From positions 1 through 64,000 of the forward strand of contig JARGSG010000214.1 in the NCBI GenBank assembly GCA_030374805.1: a stretch of DNA of 64,000 nt, read 5' to 3'. Numbering within the stretch: position 1 is the stretch's first letter; every line of letters begins with the position of its first letter. Below, in pieces: positions 33,672 through 42,654 of this stretch. The notes below the pieces were generated by a model. The model saw only the letters and a program-made list of their open reading frames with translations. It did no database searches and was not told where the DNA came from. Source of the stretch: Gracilaria gracilis (Eukaryota > Rhodophyta > Florideophyceae > Gracilariales > Gracilariaceae). The position numbers were made by a program, and so were the translations under genes.

Positions 33672-34400
33672 GCTGACACAGCATATGCCGTGAGAGAAAA
33701 ATTTGAAACCGCCCAAAATAGCACTCTCCGCGACGAATCAGACGAAGAAAACGACTCTGACAGCCCCATCTTTGACACGTTCTACAGTCAAAATGGGTCT
33801 GAGTCAGTAATGCAATTGACAAATTTTTCCGCCGTTGAATTTCAAAAATTTTGAAGGCAAATTCAGAAATATGTTTCGGAAAATTGGAATGTTGGAAGGG
33901 GAAAAAAAATTTCAGGGTTCAGGAAAAGACGCATTATTTATGTGCTTAACTGTACTCAAGCACGAGGGAAGGTGGGAATTTCTGGCAAATATTTTTAATT
34001 TCAAAACTCCTGCTTTTGAACGGATGATGACAAAATTTATATACATGCTGTCATTGCATGTATACACAATACTTGTACTAGATGAATTGAATAAGTGGCC
34101 AATGAAGCGTTTAGTGCAGAAAAACAACATGTTTTCACGCTTTAAGTACGCATACTACGCAACAGACGTTACTTTTCAGCAATCAAATCGCCCCGGTGGT
34201 AACTTAGAAGAGGCTAAAAAATATTTTAGTGGGAAACACAAGCTTTATGGATATAACACCTAGGTGTCTTTCCTCCCAAACAGAATGACTGCTCTGGCAA
34301 CCGCTCATGTTCCAGGATCAACGTCTGTGTTCTGCAAAGTGAAATACTGGGTGCTATGTGTGGAATAGTGGCTAGTTTTAGGCCTATTTTGGCCGCGCGA
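33672..34400 (+). pseudogene. PIF/Harbinger-type (HARBI1-like) transposase, main part
   Basis: This continues the frame from 31513-31611 after the pogo-like element. It crosses the right duplication breakpoint (33753/33754) without a break, which shows this is the original locus. The DDE_4-type signature is readable as YATDVTFQQSNRPGGN, then KYFSGKHKLYGYNT and SFLPNRMTALATAHVPGS. Lesions are a TGA near 33850 where Trp is likely, a one-base slip in the A-run near 33905, and a TAG after KLYGYNT. The C-terminal third is missing or unrecognisable beyond 34400. Confidence 0.75.
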
Positions 34401-34849
34401 GGGGGTGGCAGAGGCTGGCACTCAAAAAATTAAGAAATTTTGGAATATTGTATTCCATCTCGCGCAGTTTATTGCTTGGGTCTCCTAGTATTTTGAGAGG
34501 TTCTTCTTGAAACCCACCTGAACTCCACTCTTTTCCACGACCCTCCTCCAATTCTGCAGCCGTGCTAGTTCCAATTTCCATTTCGCCCGAAACTGCGAAG
34601 CAATTGGCAACCCAGCCGCCCTCAAACATCCGCTCATTCCTTCCCATCTCACCTCCTCTCAACACTACCACCCCATACCATTCTTCACGCCCTCCTCGCA
34701 CCTCACGCGTTCGGATCCTCCGTCTCCGTCTCCTCAAACGTCATCTCGTAGAAGTTCCGCGGGCAGCTCTCCCCATTCTCATACACCCGCCTCGCCCCGG
34801 AACGACTCCCCATTACTCCCATCCTCCGCTCCTCCTGCTCTTCCAGGGC
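34401..34849. other. Degenerate Pro/Ser-rich coding-like stretch, no supported gene
   Basis: Plus-strand frames read as Pro/Ser-rich protein (for example PETAKQLATQPPSNIRSFLP near 34585) and jump frame near 34740 to another Ser/Pro-rich run ending at about 34858. No ATG, domain or splice pattern explains it. It may be a pseudogene remnant. Confidence 0.3.
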
Positions 34850-35295
34850 TCAAGAGGTAACATCTCTGACAATTAGCAGTTGAAAGTCGAAACTCTGAAT
34901 GATATCGGAAAGCTTCGCATCCTTTGAGTATGGCGGCGGAACCTCATCGCGTACCCGCTGTTGCTGCTCTTCGTTTTCTCTCGCGGTAAGAAACGAGTCT
35001 GCATCGCTGTCCGTATCTCCGGAACTGCATTAAGCCGCGTGTCTGTCGCCTGCGTCTGCGGAGACTGCTGCCGCAACATGTCTCCAATGGGCCCATTGGC
35101 GATATCGACTGCTTGCGAATCGAAGACAGGCTCATCTCCTTTGTCATCACTTTCGGTTAGGCTGCCTCATAGCTGCGTCGCGACGCTCAGTGAATCGTCG
35201 TCACCCTTGGGTGCTTCTCAGCCATGCGGCGCAGCAACTCGTCGCGCCGTTGTGCGGAAAGAAGGCAAAACCGATGGGTCTGACAGCGCGGACAT
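34850..35295 (-). other. Coding-like minus-strand stretch, interrupted (possible gene with introns or pseudogene)
   Basis: Starting at the ATG at 35295, one minus-strand frame reads protein-like sequence (MSALSDPSVLPSFRTTARR... then DDDSLSVATQL... then TESDDKGDEPVFDSQ). It is broken by TGA at 35218-35220 and 35167-35169. Near 35030 the protein-like signal moves to another frame (DSDADSFLTARENEEQQQ... to FDFQLLIVRDVTS) and stops at 34850-34852. A ttaatgcag acceptor-like string sits at the shift. I recognise no family and could not find a convincing intron set. Confidence 0.3.
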
Positions 35296-35567
35296 TTGTA
35301 TCTAAGCGCGAAGGGGATGCGGATGGGCTGTAAGGTGCAGGCGTGAGGCGCGTGTAAGGCGGCGGGGGTCGCGCGGCGTTGCGCTTGCTCAGCAGGCTGC
35401 CACAGGTGGCGGTTGGCCAAATGTGGCCAATTTGGGCGGAAGCAGCGCGGCGCGCGTGCGAAGGTGGGCGCGCCCGACAGACGTATGGACTGTCGATTGA
35501 GTATCAGCGACGCGCGCGTTTGGTGGACGGCGCGCAGTGGCTTGAGCGAGCGCAAGTGAGCACCGAC

Positions 35568-36326
35568 ATGGCGGGCAAGTCGAAGCGACCGCCGCGCGCA
35601 AACTCGTCGTCGTCGCCGACGCCGGGCGCGCGCCGCCGCTCGCCGCACGCCGCGCACAGCCCGCTCGCAGCCAAGCTCGACCTGGACTCGGCGTTCTTCT
35701 GGCTGCTGCTGGCGTTTTTGCTCACCGCGTTCACGTTCCTGTCGTTGAGGGACACGCACCTGTCTTTGAACACGGCGCAGCTGGCCGAGTACGAGCGGCG
35801 ATCACAGTTTCTGTCCAACTCCACTGTGTACATCGTGGAGGTGGGGCGGCCGGAGGCGTTGTTGAACGTGCTGTCCAAGCACGATTGGAAGCGGATAAGC
35901 GCCGATATTGACTTGGTAGCGTTCGTGTGGGATGATCTGCCCGTGTTTTTGACCGACGGCTGGGTGCATGCGGCGGAGACCATCCTCAAACCAACCGTGC
36001 CGCACGCCAACATTTCGCTGGTGCTGTTTCAATGCGGCTGCGTGTTGCCGGCGTCGTACTTCACGTTGGTGGAACATCGACTGGCGGGCTTTGAGTGCGT
36101 GCTGCTACCGGGCTGGGTGCTGGATGCTTCGCACGTGCATTGGCTGGACGTGCAGGAGGGCGATGCGTGTAAACGACGTGACGCCGTGCTCAAGTCTAGA
36201 CTTGCCAGACGTTATCGCGCGGAGCTTTCGGAGATTCATCGTATTGTGGTGGATCATAATGAGCGCGTGGAGCGCGAGGCGGCTAATGGAACCGCCGTTG
36301 AGAAGGAGCTGACGAATGACAGGTAG
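35568..36326 (+). CDS. Type II single-pass membrane protein, unknown
   Basis: The frame is open upstream as well, but the ATG at 35568 gives a sensible 252-aa protein. Residues 1-35 are basic and Ser/Pro-rich. Residues 41-62 (FFWLLLAFLLTAFTFLSL core) form a transmembrane segment followed by a lumenal domain of about 190 residues. Three N-glycosylation sequons (NST, NIS, NGT) lie after the membrane segment, fitting a type II topology as in Golgi or ER proteins. Cys pairs occur near QCGCVLP. I recognise no catalytic motif such as DxD. There is no intron, and GC is high over the gene. Confidence 0.65.
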   Translation: MAGKSKRPPRANSSSSPTPGARRRSPHAAHSPLAAKLDLDSAFFWLLLAFLLTAFTFLSLRDTHLSLNTAQLAEYERRSQFLSNSTVYIVEVGRPEALLNVLSKHDWKRISADIDLVAFVWDDLPVFLTDGWVHAAETILKPTVPHANISLVLFQCGCVLPASYFTLVEHRLAGFECVLLPGWVLDASHVHWLDVQEGDACKRRDAVLKSRLARRYRAELSEIHRIVVDHNERVEREAANGTAVEKELTNDR

Positions 36327-36505
36327 CGATTGTGGGTGCACAGCTTCGCTTTGCACTCGTTTTGTCGCGGTGCGCTTGTGAAATGGTGTTTTACATGGTT
36401 GTTGTTGTTAGAATGGCTTGTATAAAAAGTACAGTATGTGCATGGTGTGTTTTTGTGTAAGATAAAGGTAAACTGGAGGTTGTGGGTGACTAACAAGCAG
36501 GTCAC
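36327..36505. other. Short intergenic spacer
   Basis: This holds the 3' flank of the membrane-protein gene and the 5' flank of the tRNA. No gene is seen. Confidence 0.5.
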
Positions 36506-36589
36506 GTTCGTGTAGTATAATGGTCAACACGAGCCGATGTATATCTCGCTGTCACCGAGGAGATCCGGGTTCAATTCCCGGCACGAGCT
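36506..36589 (+). tRNA. tRNA-Asp (GTC) with 12-nt D-loop insert
   Basis: The acceptor GTTCGTG pairs with CACGAGC (one T-G). The D-stem is GTAT/GTAT, loop AATGGTCA. The anticodon stem TCTCG/CGAGG encloses loop CTGTCAC, so the anticodon is GTC at 36551-36553. The variable loop is AGAT. The T-arm is CCGGG-TTCAATT-CCCGG. These match eukaryotic tRNA-Asp closely, but the gene is 84 nt rather than 72. The surplus is 12 nt (ACACGAGCCGAT, 36527-36538) between D-loop and D-stem. Removing it gives a normal 8-nt D-loop. That suggests an ectopic intron, as reported for red algal tRNAs. The discriminator base reads T, where G is usual for tRNA-Asp. Confidence 0.85.
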
Positions 36590-36870
36590 AACGCCGCAAT
36601 TTTGTCGCGCCGCAGAGGAAGAAGCGCTTGAGCACAGAACTGTTTGTCAATGGCGTTTCAACCAGATGTCGTTCGTTACAAGATCAGAGTTGATCTTCGA
36701 CAAGCCGCAATGCATACTGTACCAACGGTACCTAAAACGCCAGAAATTACAGCACCGACGCGAGAGAGTTGGTTTTGCAAGCCACAATAGAACGCAACAC
36801 GGCCAAGTCGACTCCATCGGCACCGCACACACAGTATCTACACAGTGTGTATACACACACGCTGGGCTTG

Positions 36871-37221
36871 ATGATTGATCGCGTGCTCCCACCGTTGCTG
36901 CGCCTTTTCCAGCCGCCTTCTCTGACAGCGGTGTCGCACAAACGCGGCGAGACGGAGACAATCTTCAATGACCCCAGCAACGAGAACAAAGCGGCGTCAG
37001 CCGACGCGGTGACGCGCGCGGTGTACACGACGGTGGCGCTGTGCGTGGTGTCCGGCGTGCTGCTGCTGGCGTGGTGGTACCACGGCAACAAGCGCGTCGA
37101 CAGAGATCGGCTGTTCCGACATGACGCGTGGACGGCGGCCGATGAGCAGGCGGCGCGTTCCGCCGCAGGCGCCGCACAGATCGAAGCGACGGACGGCGAC
37201 GACGTGACGCGCAGCGCTTAG
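36871..37221 (+). CDS. Small single-pass membrane protein, unknown
   Basis: This is a 116-aa frame from the ATG at 36871. A transmembrane helix lies at about residues 49-68 (VYTTVALCVVSGVLLLAWWY), followed by a charged Ala/Asp-rich tail. There is no signal peptide. No family is recognised. The N-terminal 48 residues are hydrophilic, so it could be anchored in an organelle membrane. Moderate confidence, because the support is only composition, an ATG start and position. Confidence 0.5.
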   Translation: MIDRVLPPLLRLFQPPSLTAVSHKRGETETIFNDPSNENKAASADAVTRAVYTTVALCVVSGVLLLAWWYHGNKRVDRDRLFRHDAWTAADEQAARSAAGAAQIEATDGDDVTRSA

Positions 37222-37393
37222 GCCGCGCTGCGTGCGCGTTTTTCGAAGCTGCGCTTTTGTAACGGCTCTTTGCTTGCGCGCCATCGACATGCACTTCAAA
37301 TAGCGCCGCGCCGCTCGCAGCAGAGTACGCTGCAACGCAATCTGTGCATCGTTTCCTCCCCCGCCTCCGTCCGTATCGCTCCTGGTCTCCGAC

Positions 37394-37876
37394 ATGCAGG
37401 CGGCGCAGCAAGAGATACCACTCCCAGATGCAGCGCGCCACGCTGCCAGCCCGCCGAAAGTGGACGTCATCAACCTCGTTTCGGACGACGACCGCACGCC
37501 AGTACGCCGCCCACGGCCGGTGAAGCCGTGCGCCGAGTTGCAAATCGTGGCCGAGCAGTTGACGTACACTGAAACAACAACGTCGGATGCAAGCCGGCGA
37601 CGCGCGCGAAGCCGGCCGCCATTGTTGGGCGTGGACGCCAATCAACAGGTGGTGACAAACTTCGAACCCGGCACGACCGATAAGGACGTATGTTTGTTGC
37701 AACACGTGGAACGCTTTGATCCCGTCAAGCACTACGTGCATCCGCGCCCGGCGTGCGGCACGTTCGCGTTTGCGGACGATTCGCGCAAGTTTTGTTCCAA
37801 GTGCTACTGTCTCGTGTGCGAGATCCCGGCCGCGGAGTGTCCGAGCTGGGACGTTCATCGAGCGATTGAATTCTAG
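37394..37876 (+). CDS. RIN13-like Cys-cluster protein 1 with SUMO-interacting-like motif
   Basis: This is a 160-aa intact frame. Residues 23-33 (VDVINLVSDDD) have the form of a SUMO-interacting motif: a hydrophobic core then acidic residues. Residues 110-156 carry the cluster HYVHPRPACGTFAF...FCSKCYCLVCEI...ECPSWDVH. It resembles the C-x2-C-[FY]-C-x2-C-[DE] domain I associate with plant RPM1-interacting protein 13 (RIN13). The protein ends four residues after the W-x-x-H. The Cys following that His in its two relatives is Arg here. It is the first of three tandem paralogues on the same strand. Nuclear SUMO-dependent binding is an inference. Confidence 0.75.
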   Translation: MQAAQQEIPLPDAARHAASPPKVDVINLVSDDDRTPVRRPRPVKPCAELQIVAEQLTYTETTTSDASRRRARSRPPLLGVDANQQVVTNFEPGTTDKDVCLLQHVERFDPVKHYVHPRPACGTFAFADDSRKFCSKCYCLVCEIPAAECPSWDVHRAIEF

Positions 37877-38394
37877 CTAGCTGTAGCATAGTAAACGCAA
37901 TTGCAATCAGTTGCAGTTGGGCCCCGTCACGCGTGTCGCCGACCGCAGTTCTCAACTCGTTGCCCAAACCGACAAGCAACCGACAGCGATGAAAGCGGCC
38001 GCAGCTCTATGACCGCAGCGCTCGTCATCTCGTCGTCAATTCGAGTCGCTATCGCCATCACCGCCCCGCGGGTGACCACGGCGCAGCAATCTGCTCAAGT
38101 TTTTACCTTCGACAACCGAATCTGGCGCGCTGCGTTGAAAATTCGGGCGTGTTTGTGCGCGCGCGGTTTTACAGTACCTTACCATACCCTAAACATTGTA
38201 GATACAACTGGAAGCGAATGGCAGCTGCGGGCGCGGCCGCCGCTTCTCATCGCCAATGGAAAGCGCACCACACTCAAAAACTCGCCGTCCCCCCATCATT
38301 CACGCAACGCCTCGTCTTCCCGCACCGCTCGTGAGCAATTTTGCGGGCGTGCCTCTTCTTCCTGCCGGCGTTCAAACTGCCTGCCGCCTTCAGC
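37877..38394. other. Intergenic region between RIN13-like genes 1 and 2
   Basis: This is about 500 bp of GC-rich sequence. The open frames here lack protein-like character. It presumably holds the promoter of the next gene. No TATA box stands out. Confidence 0.4.
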
Positions 38395-39834
38395 ATGGTT
38401 GAAATCATCGACCTTTTGTCGGACACCGAGCTCACCCCTCGCGTCCGTCGCAGTCGACCACGGCCTGTGCTCAACGATCCTGAGCTCGCCATCGTGAGCG
38501 AGCACATCCGACCCCTGCATCGCTCGCCCACACAGCGCACGTCACCACACCCTTCCACACCGCCGGCCAACGCCCTGGACCAGCCGTCGTCATCCACCGC
38601 CCCCGGCAGCAGCAGACGCGCCGTTGACGATGATTCTTCGCCACCAGAGGTGGTGGCGCTCAGGAAGGGCGTCAATCCTCTGCAGGATTATGCACATCCC
38701 AGGTTCTCATGCACTCGTGAGCCATTCAGCGCCGAGTCGGCCGCCAAGTATTGCCCCAAGTGTTTCTGTTTCGTGTGTGATATCAAAGCCGACAAGTGCA
38801 CCGCGTGGAGTGAGCATTGTGGCGCCATTGACGATGACGCGTGGAGGCGAAAGAGGAGGGATGTCAGGAAGGCCTCCAGGCGCTATGACAGAGGTGTCGA
38901 CCGTCTGGCAAAGGACGCTCGTCGCCGAGAGAAGAGAGCCAGGCACGAGCAAGAGCGCAGGTTGGTGCTGGAAGCCCTAGGTGAAGACAGGGATTATGCC
39001 GCCGTCATGGCCGAACAGGCTGAGATTGTCTCTCAGTATCATACCGCCGTAGGCACACACGCTTCCCCCAATCCCCTTTCCACCGCCAACCACTCCTCAG
39101 CAAGCCCTCCTTTCGCTTTGGCCGCCGCGCAGCAGCGTTTGCAAGCCCTTCGACAAACTGCCCCTGCCCACCGCGGCCTACGCTCCATCCTCCCTTTCAG
39201 GCCACCAATAGGCGTTTCCGAGCGGTGCGCACCGTTGCCAACGAGCTTGATGCGCACGCCCTCCAACCGTTTGCACGCGTCTCATGCCGCGAATCCAGCT
39301 GCGGGCGCCGCCCCCAGCATCAGTGCACATCCGTCCGTTGCACTGCTGGGATCCCCTGCGAGGACGGACACTGACGAAAATTCAGAAGACAGTGACGTCG
39401 TCCGAGAACCGCCCAACCCGCTAGACACCAACCACCTCCCGAAGAATCCGATTCTCAGTCCTCTCCAGCTGGAGCAGGTGCTGGCTATGCAATCCAGTCT
39501 CTTTCGCGGTCAGTTCGGCGGAACGGAGCCCACATCGCGGGAGAAAACAGAGATCACACCGGATGAGGAGGCGCCAACTGCGCGCAATATAAGTAGGCGC
39601 CGCAACGTTTTGGATAACAGCGATGCTGGAAAGGCTTCCCGGCCTTCTTTCGGCATCCGCTATGGCGATCGCCGCCCTCCTTTTGTGGAAGAGACCGTTA
39701 ATGATAGGTCTAGGTCAAAGAAGCGCCGCAGAGGAAGAACGGAAGACAGGGGTAGTCGGAGAGACCGCTCGTCCTCTGGCCCACCTTCTCGCCTGAGGAA
39801 GGTGGCGAGATCGAGGCGTTCGGGTCCCCACTAG
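38395..39834 (+). CDS. RIN13-like Cys-cluster protein 2 with N-terminal SIM
   Basis: The ATG at 38395 is chosen because the protein then opens directly with MVEIIDLLSDTE, a SUMO-interacting-type motif. It is 479 aa. Residues 98-142 form the Cys/His cluster (DYAHPRFSC, KYCPKCFCFVCDI, CTAWSEHC). A highly basic, probably helical or coiled region follows (about 147-205). The rest is Ser/Pro-rich and disordered with basic, NLS-like runs near the end (RSKKRRRG). It shares the order SIM, then Cys cluster, then basic helix with the gene at 40920. A chromatin- or SUMO-linked adaptor is plausible but not shown. Confidence 0.8.
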   Translation: MVEIIDLLSDTELTPRVRRSRPRPVLNDPELAIVSEHIRPLHRSPTQRTSPHPSTPPANALDQPSSSTAPGSSRRAVDDDSSPPEVVALRKGVNPLQDYAHPRFSCTREPFSAESAAKYCPKCFCFVCDIKADKCTAWSEHCGAIDDDAWRRKRRDVRKASRRYDRGVDRLAKDARRREKRARHEQERRLVLEALGEDRDYAAVMAEQAEIVSQYHTAVGTHASPNPLSTANHSSASPPFALAAAQQRLQALRQTAPAHRGLRSILPFRPPIGVSERCAPLPTSLMRTPSNRLHASHAANPAAGAAPSISAHPSVALLGSPARTDTDENSEDSDVVREPPNPLDTNHLPKNPILSPLQLEQVLAMQSSLFRGQFGGTEPTSREKTEITPDEEAPTARNISRRRNVLDNSDAGKASRPSFGIRYGDRRPPFVEETVNDRSRSKKRRRGRTEDRGSRRDRSSSGPPSRLRKVARSRRSGPH

Positions 39835-40919
39835 CGTCGCACATGCGAGCAAGTGCGTTTGTGTAAGCAGCTCAAGAGTTTGGAGGCATTCGTAAGAAAC
39901 GCGGGACTACGTGCTTTCATACGCAGTCTGGCCAAGAGTTGGAAAGCATTGTATGCTAAGGCTTCGTTTGTGGCCATGGTGCAGTTAGAGCTTCATGGAG
40001 ACTCGGCAAATAGCAATCCTCTCTTTCGGCGTAATTGTCGACAGCGGTTATCGATAACACGACCCCCTCACACCCCAAGAGAGACCCGCCTATTAACTTG
40101 ATGCATACCAGTTGTCATAACCGATTATGGGTGTTATCCTCCATCTGTCAATCTTTTGAAAGCAATCTTGGCTGGCGCCTGCAGCTCGTATTGATTACTT
40201 TGAATTCAACGCACTACGGTTTACTTGTGCCCTTGTACTGTAACAAAGAGTCGTAGGCAAGAGGGCTACATTATGTCTACGAATATTTATCATGATCACG
40301 TTGTAAATTGAACATGATGAGCTTGATGTTGCATGTTTCCCTTGATGATTAACATCATGTTGATCAGTTGATGTGAAGCATACAACATCGAGCTCATCAT
40401 CATGAAGATCGACACCACATAATGTTGTTCATGTTGTGTAGCCAATCCACATATGTGCGGCGCGGAATCCGCACTGCCGATAATCGTCGTGCTCCGATGA
40501 TCATCAACAGTCAATGGGGGCTTGGATGCACTCAGTACCTTGTAGATACAGGTACGCGTTTTGATCAAGACTCTTGATTCAAGAGCGGCTGGCTCTTGAT
40601 CCACGCCATCAGGACCAGATGCCTTTATTGGAGTCCATCTGATGCCTTTTTGAGTGTCACCCCATTGATGCCTTTTTTTGTATCAAACGTGTTATACAAA
40701 TCCTATCTCCGATGCCATTTCCAAAGTCCGGACTTCACCTTTTTCTTCTCATCCTCCTCTCCTCTTCCTCTTGGAACACCGCTGCTACAGAAGTGTTGAA
40801 TTGTACATCCTTTTATTCGGGCGTAGAAATCACGGAAAGCCTACTTCTCTGGTTCTCTGGTCGGCAGAACAAGATACGGTGCTGCGCTTGCGCATATTAT
40901 TAGTATCTGCTGGCAATCC
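39835..40919. other. Intergenic region with imperfect foldback
   Basis: No gene is supported. At 40313-40404 an imperfect inverted repeat pairs catgatgagcttgatgttg with caacatcgagctcatcat around a catgatgtt-rich core. A run of atgcctttt phrases at 40620-40680 is a short direct repeat. The region probably holds the 3' end of the previous gene and the promoter of the next. Confidence 0.45.
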
Positions 40920-41783
40920 ATGGACAACGAAGTCATTGTGTTGTCTGACAATTCAGACGATGAGGTAACAGCTGTGATGAACCCTGCGGCTACCCAGGCG
41001 CCAAATCCTGCGAAAGAAGGGCAGAACCCGCCCTTGCTTCCTGGGATAGTGGTAGCCAAAACGCAACCTACCGAGATTCCTATGCCAATGCCAGTACCGA
41101 AGGATGACTTCGGAGATGACGAAATAGAAATCACAAGTGTGACAAACACCAAATCAAGAGAAGGAAAAAACGTCTCTCAGGTGGCTTCTGAAACACGCAC
41201 AGAGCTGGAGTGCGTGGGTGAGCGACAAGGTATACGCGCGTTGCGTGATTACCCACACTTTCGGTTCGATTGTGTTACAATTCCATTCAAGAAAGCTCGT
41301 TCTCGTGTAAAGGAGACTTATTGTGATCTCTGTTATTGTTATATTTGTGATGTTCTGGCTTCTCAATGCACGAAATGGAGCATGCATTGTAAGGTTACTA
41401 GGGCCGGAAAATATCAGAAAGAACGGGACGCTATATTGGACGAACGAAAACGAAGGGAGTTAACTACGGATGAAGGACGATGTACCATGTTGAAACGAAT
41501 CATGAGACCACAGTTTGTGAATGAAAGTGAATATGAACAGTTTGTTGAACTGCCGAATGAGGATGAGGAATTTGAAGACGATGGATGTCCACATAGTGGT
41601 AGTGAAGACGATCAAGCTTCGATGCCGATTGGGTTTGATCACGGTCATGTAATGCTGTCTCTTCAACGCGTTCGGCTCGGTGGTAAGGGATCAAAGTTGG
41701 AGCGTATGGTCGATTTAAACCCGGAGACAGAGAGTTATGTTACTTTTCAACGCGGCGCGTCTGGTTACGAAGATCTGCTCTAA
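40920..41783 (+). CDS. RIN13-like Cys-cluster protein 3 with N-terminal SIM
   Basis: This is a 287-aa intact frame. It opens MDNEVIVLSDNSDDE, again a SUMO-interacting-like motif at the extreme N-terminus. A second one is possible at residues 66-74 (GDDEIEITS). The Cys cluster lies at 110-157 (DYPHFRFDC, YCDLCYCYICDV, CTKWSMHC) and is the closest of the three to the plant RIN13 pattern. A basic helix follows, then an acidic middle. GC is lower than in its two paralogues upstream, so composition shifts at this point. Confidence 0.8.
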   Translation: MDNEVIVLSDNSDDEVTAVMNPAATQAPNPAKEGQNPPLLPGIVVAKTQPTEIPMPMPVPKDDFGDDEIEITSVTNTKSREGKNVSQVASETRTELECVGERQGIRALRDYPHFRFDCVTIPFKKARSRVKETYCDLCYCYICDVLASQCTKWSMHCKVTRAGKYQKERDAILDERKRRELTTDEGRCTMLKRIMRPQFVNESEYEQFVELPNEDEEFEDDGCPHSGSEDDQASMPIGFDHGHVMLSLQRVRLGGKGSKLERMVDLNPETESYVTFQRGASGYEDLL

Positions 41784-42654
41784 GGAAGAAGTCTGTTTCA
41801 TATGAAAGAAATGGGATAACGGTCACGGGTACTGCGAAAGCCATGTTCAACTCCGAGGGCATACTGTCTTTGGGTGACATGGTAACATATCAAATGGCGG
41901 GAGGTGTGCATGTTATGTATTGTCTGTAACGTTGGCCGGATATGAAGAGAGAAAGGGAGGGGTTATCTGAATGAGAAATTGGTGAGGTGCTATCCTGGGT
42001 TTCAAGTGTGTACATGATCCTTGCGAAAGACTCAGAGCCCGCAGCTTATCACATAACTTATGTGAAGGTTTTCCATAGCTAACTGAGGATGAAGCGCTGT
42101 TCTGTTTTCCGCAGAGATATGTATCTGACTTCATTGCTCGCTATGCGTTCTTAGCGTTGAAAACGGCAGCAGAATACACTTACAGAGTTCTTGTCCTTTA
42201 CGCCGAATCCTGGATTTTTAAGAGGCTCGTTTCTCACAAGCTACAAGCCAAGTCATTCTAGGGTTCTTTGAGTTTCTCAGAGAACTTCGAAGGGTGAGAT
42301 TGTTGGAAAAGAGGAACCAGTAGTCGGCGCCAAGGGGATCTTCGTGGCAATCAAGTTGTTTTAGGAAGTTGTTTTAGGACTTTTTAGGGAGCGTTGCGTT
42401 GGCGAGGTTTTTTTCAAAGGTGCTTTTTTACATTGGCCAGCTGCTCCTACCGTTGGTAAGTTACAAACGCTAACTTTTACGCGCCATATTCGCTCGTCCC
42501 GGACGAGTCGTCCGTGTCCATAGTTCGCCCACTGCTCGTCGGTTCGCAGCTTCACTTACCAGTACAATATCACAGTTAAGGGTTACCCTCTTTCCCTCCG
42601 CCACTGGTCAACTGCTCTCCCACACAAGCTTTCCGACCGTTGAACGCCTCCCCA
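41784..42654. other. Intergenic region, nothing recognised
   Basis: This is about 870 bp between RIN13-like gene 3 and SNF5. There is no supported ORF, repeat or RNA. It probably holds the 3' UTR and the SNF5 promoter. Confidence 0.5.

Larger units (their letters stand above)
16047..33753. repeat. Tandem segmental duplication, copy 2 (complete 17,707 bp unit)
   Basis: Copy 1 ends at 16046 and its partner ends at 33753, so the unit beginning at 16047 is 17,707 bp long. It starts inside a gypsy reverse-transcriptase fragment and ends inside a Harbinger-type transposase remnant, so neither boundary is a transposon end. That points to unequal exchange or replication-based duplication rather than transposition (inference). 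Sequence identity above 99.8% over about 13.3 kb indicates a very recent event. Confidence 0.95.

Noticed and set aside
10338-35295. UGA reassigned to an amino acid
   Set aside because: TGA clearly ends SUZ12, WD40 and zinc-finger gene A in the same window, so standard termination applies.
35187-35759. 190-codon Arg-rich minus-strand frame with a CPRC motif
   Set aside because: It mostly mirrors the GC-rich plus-strand membrane-protein gene. The Arg excess is typical of an antisense shadow.
36965-37858. 297-codon minus-strand frame
   Set aside because: It is antisense to two better-supported plus-strand genes and has shadow-like Arg/Ala composition.
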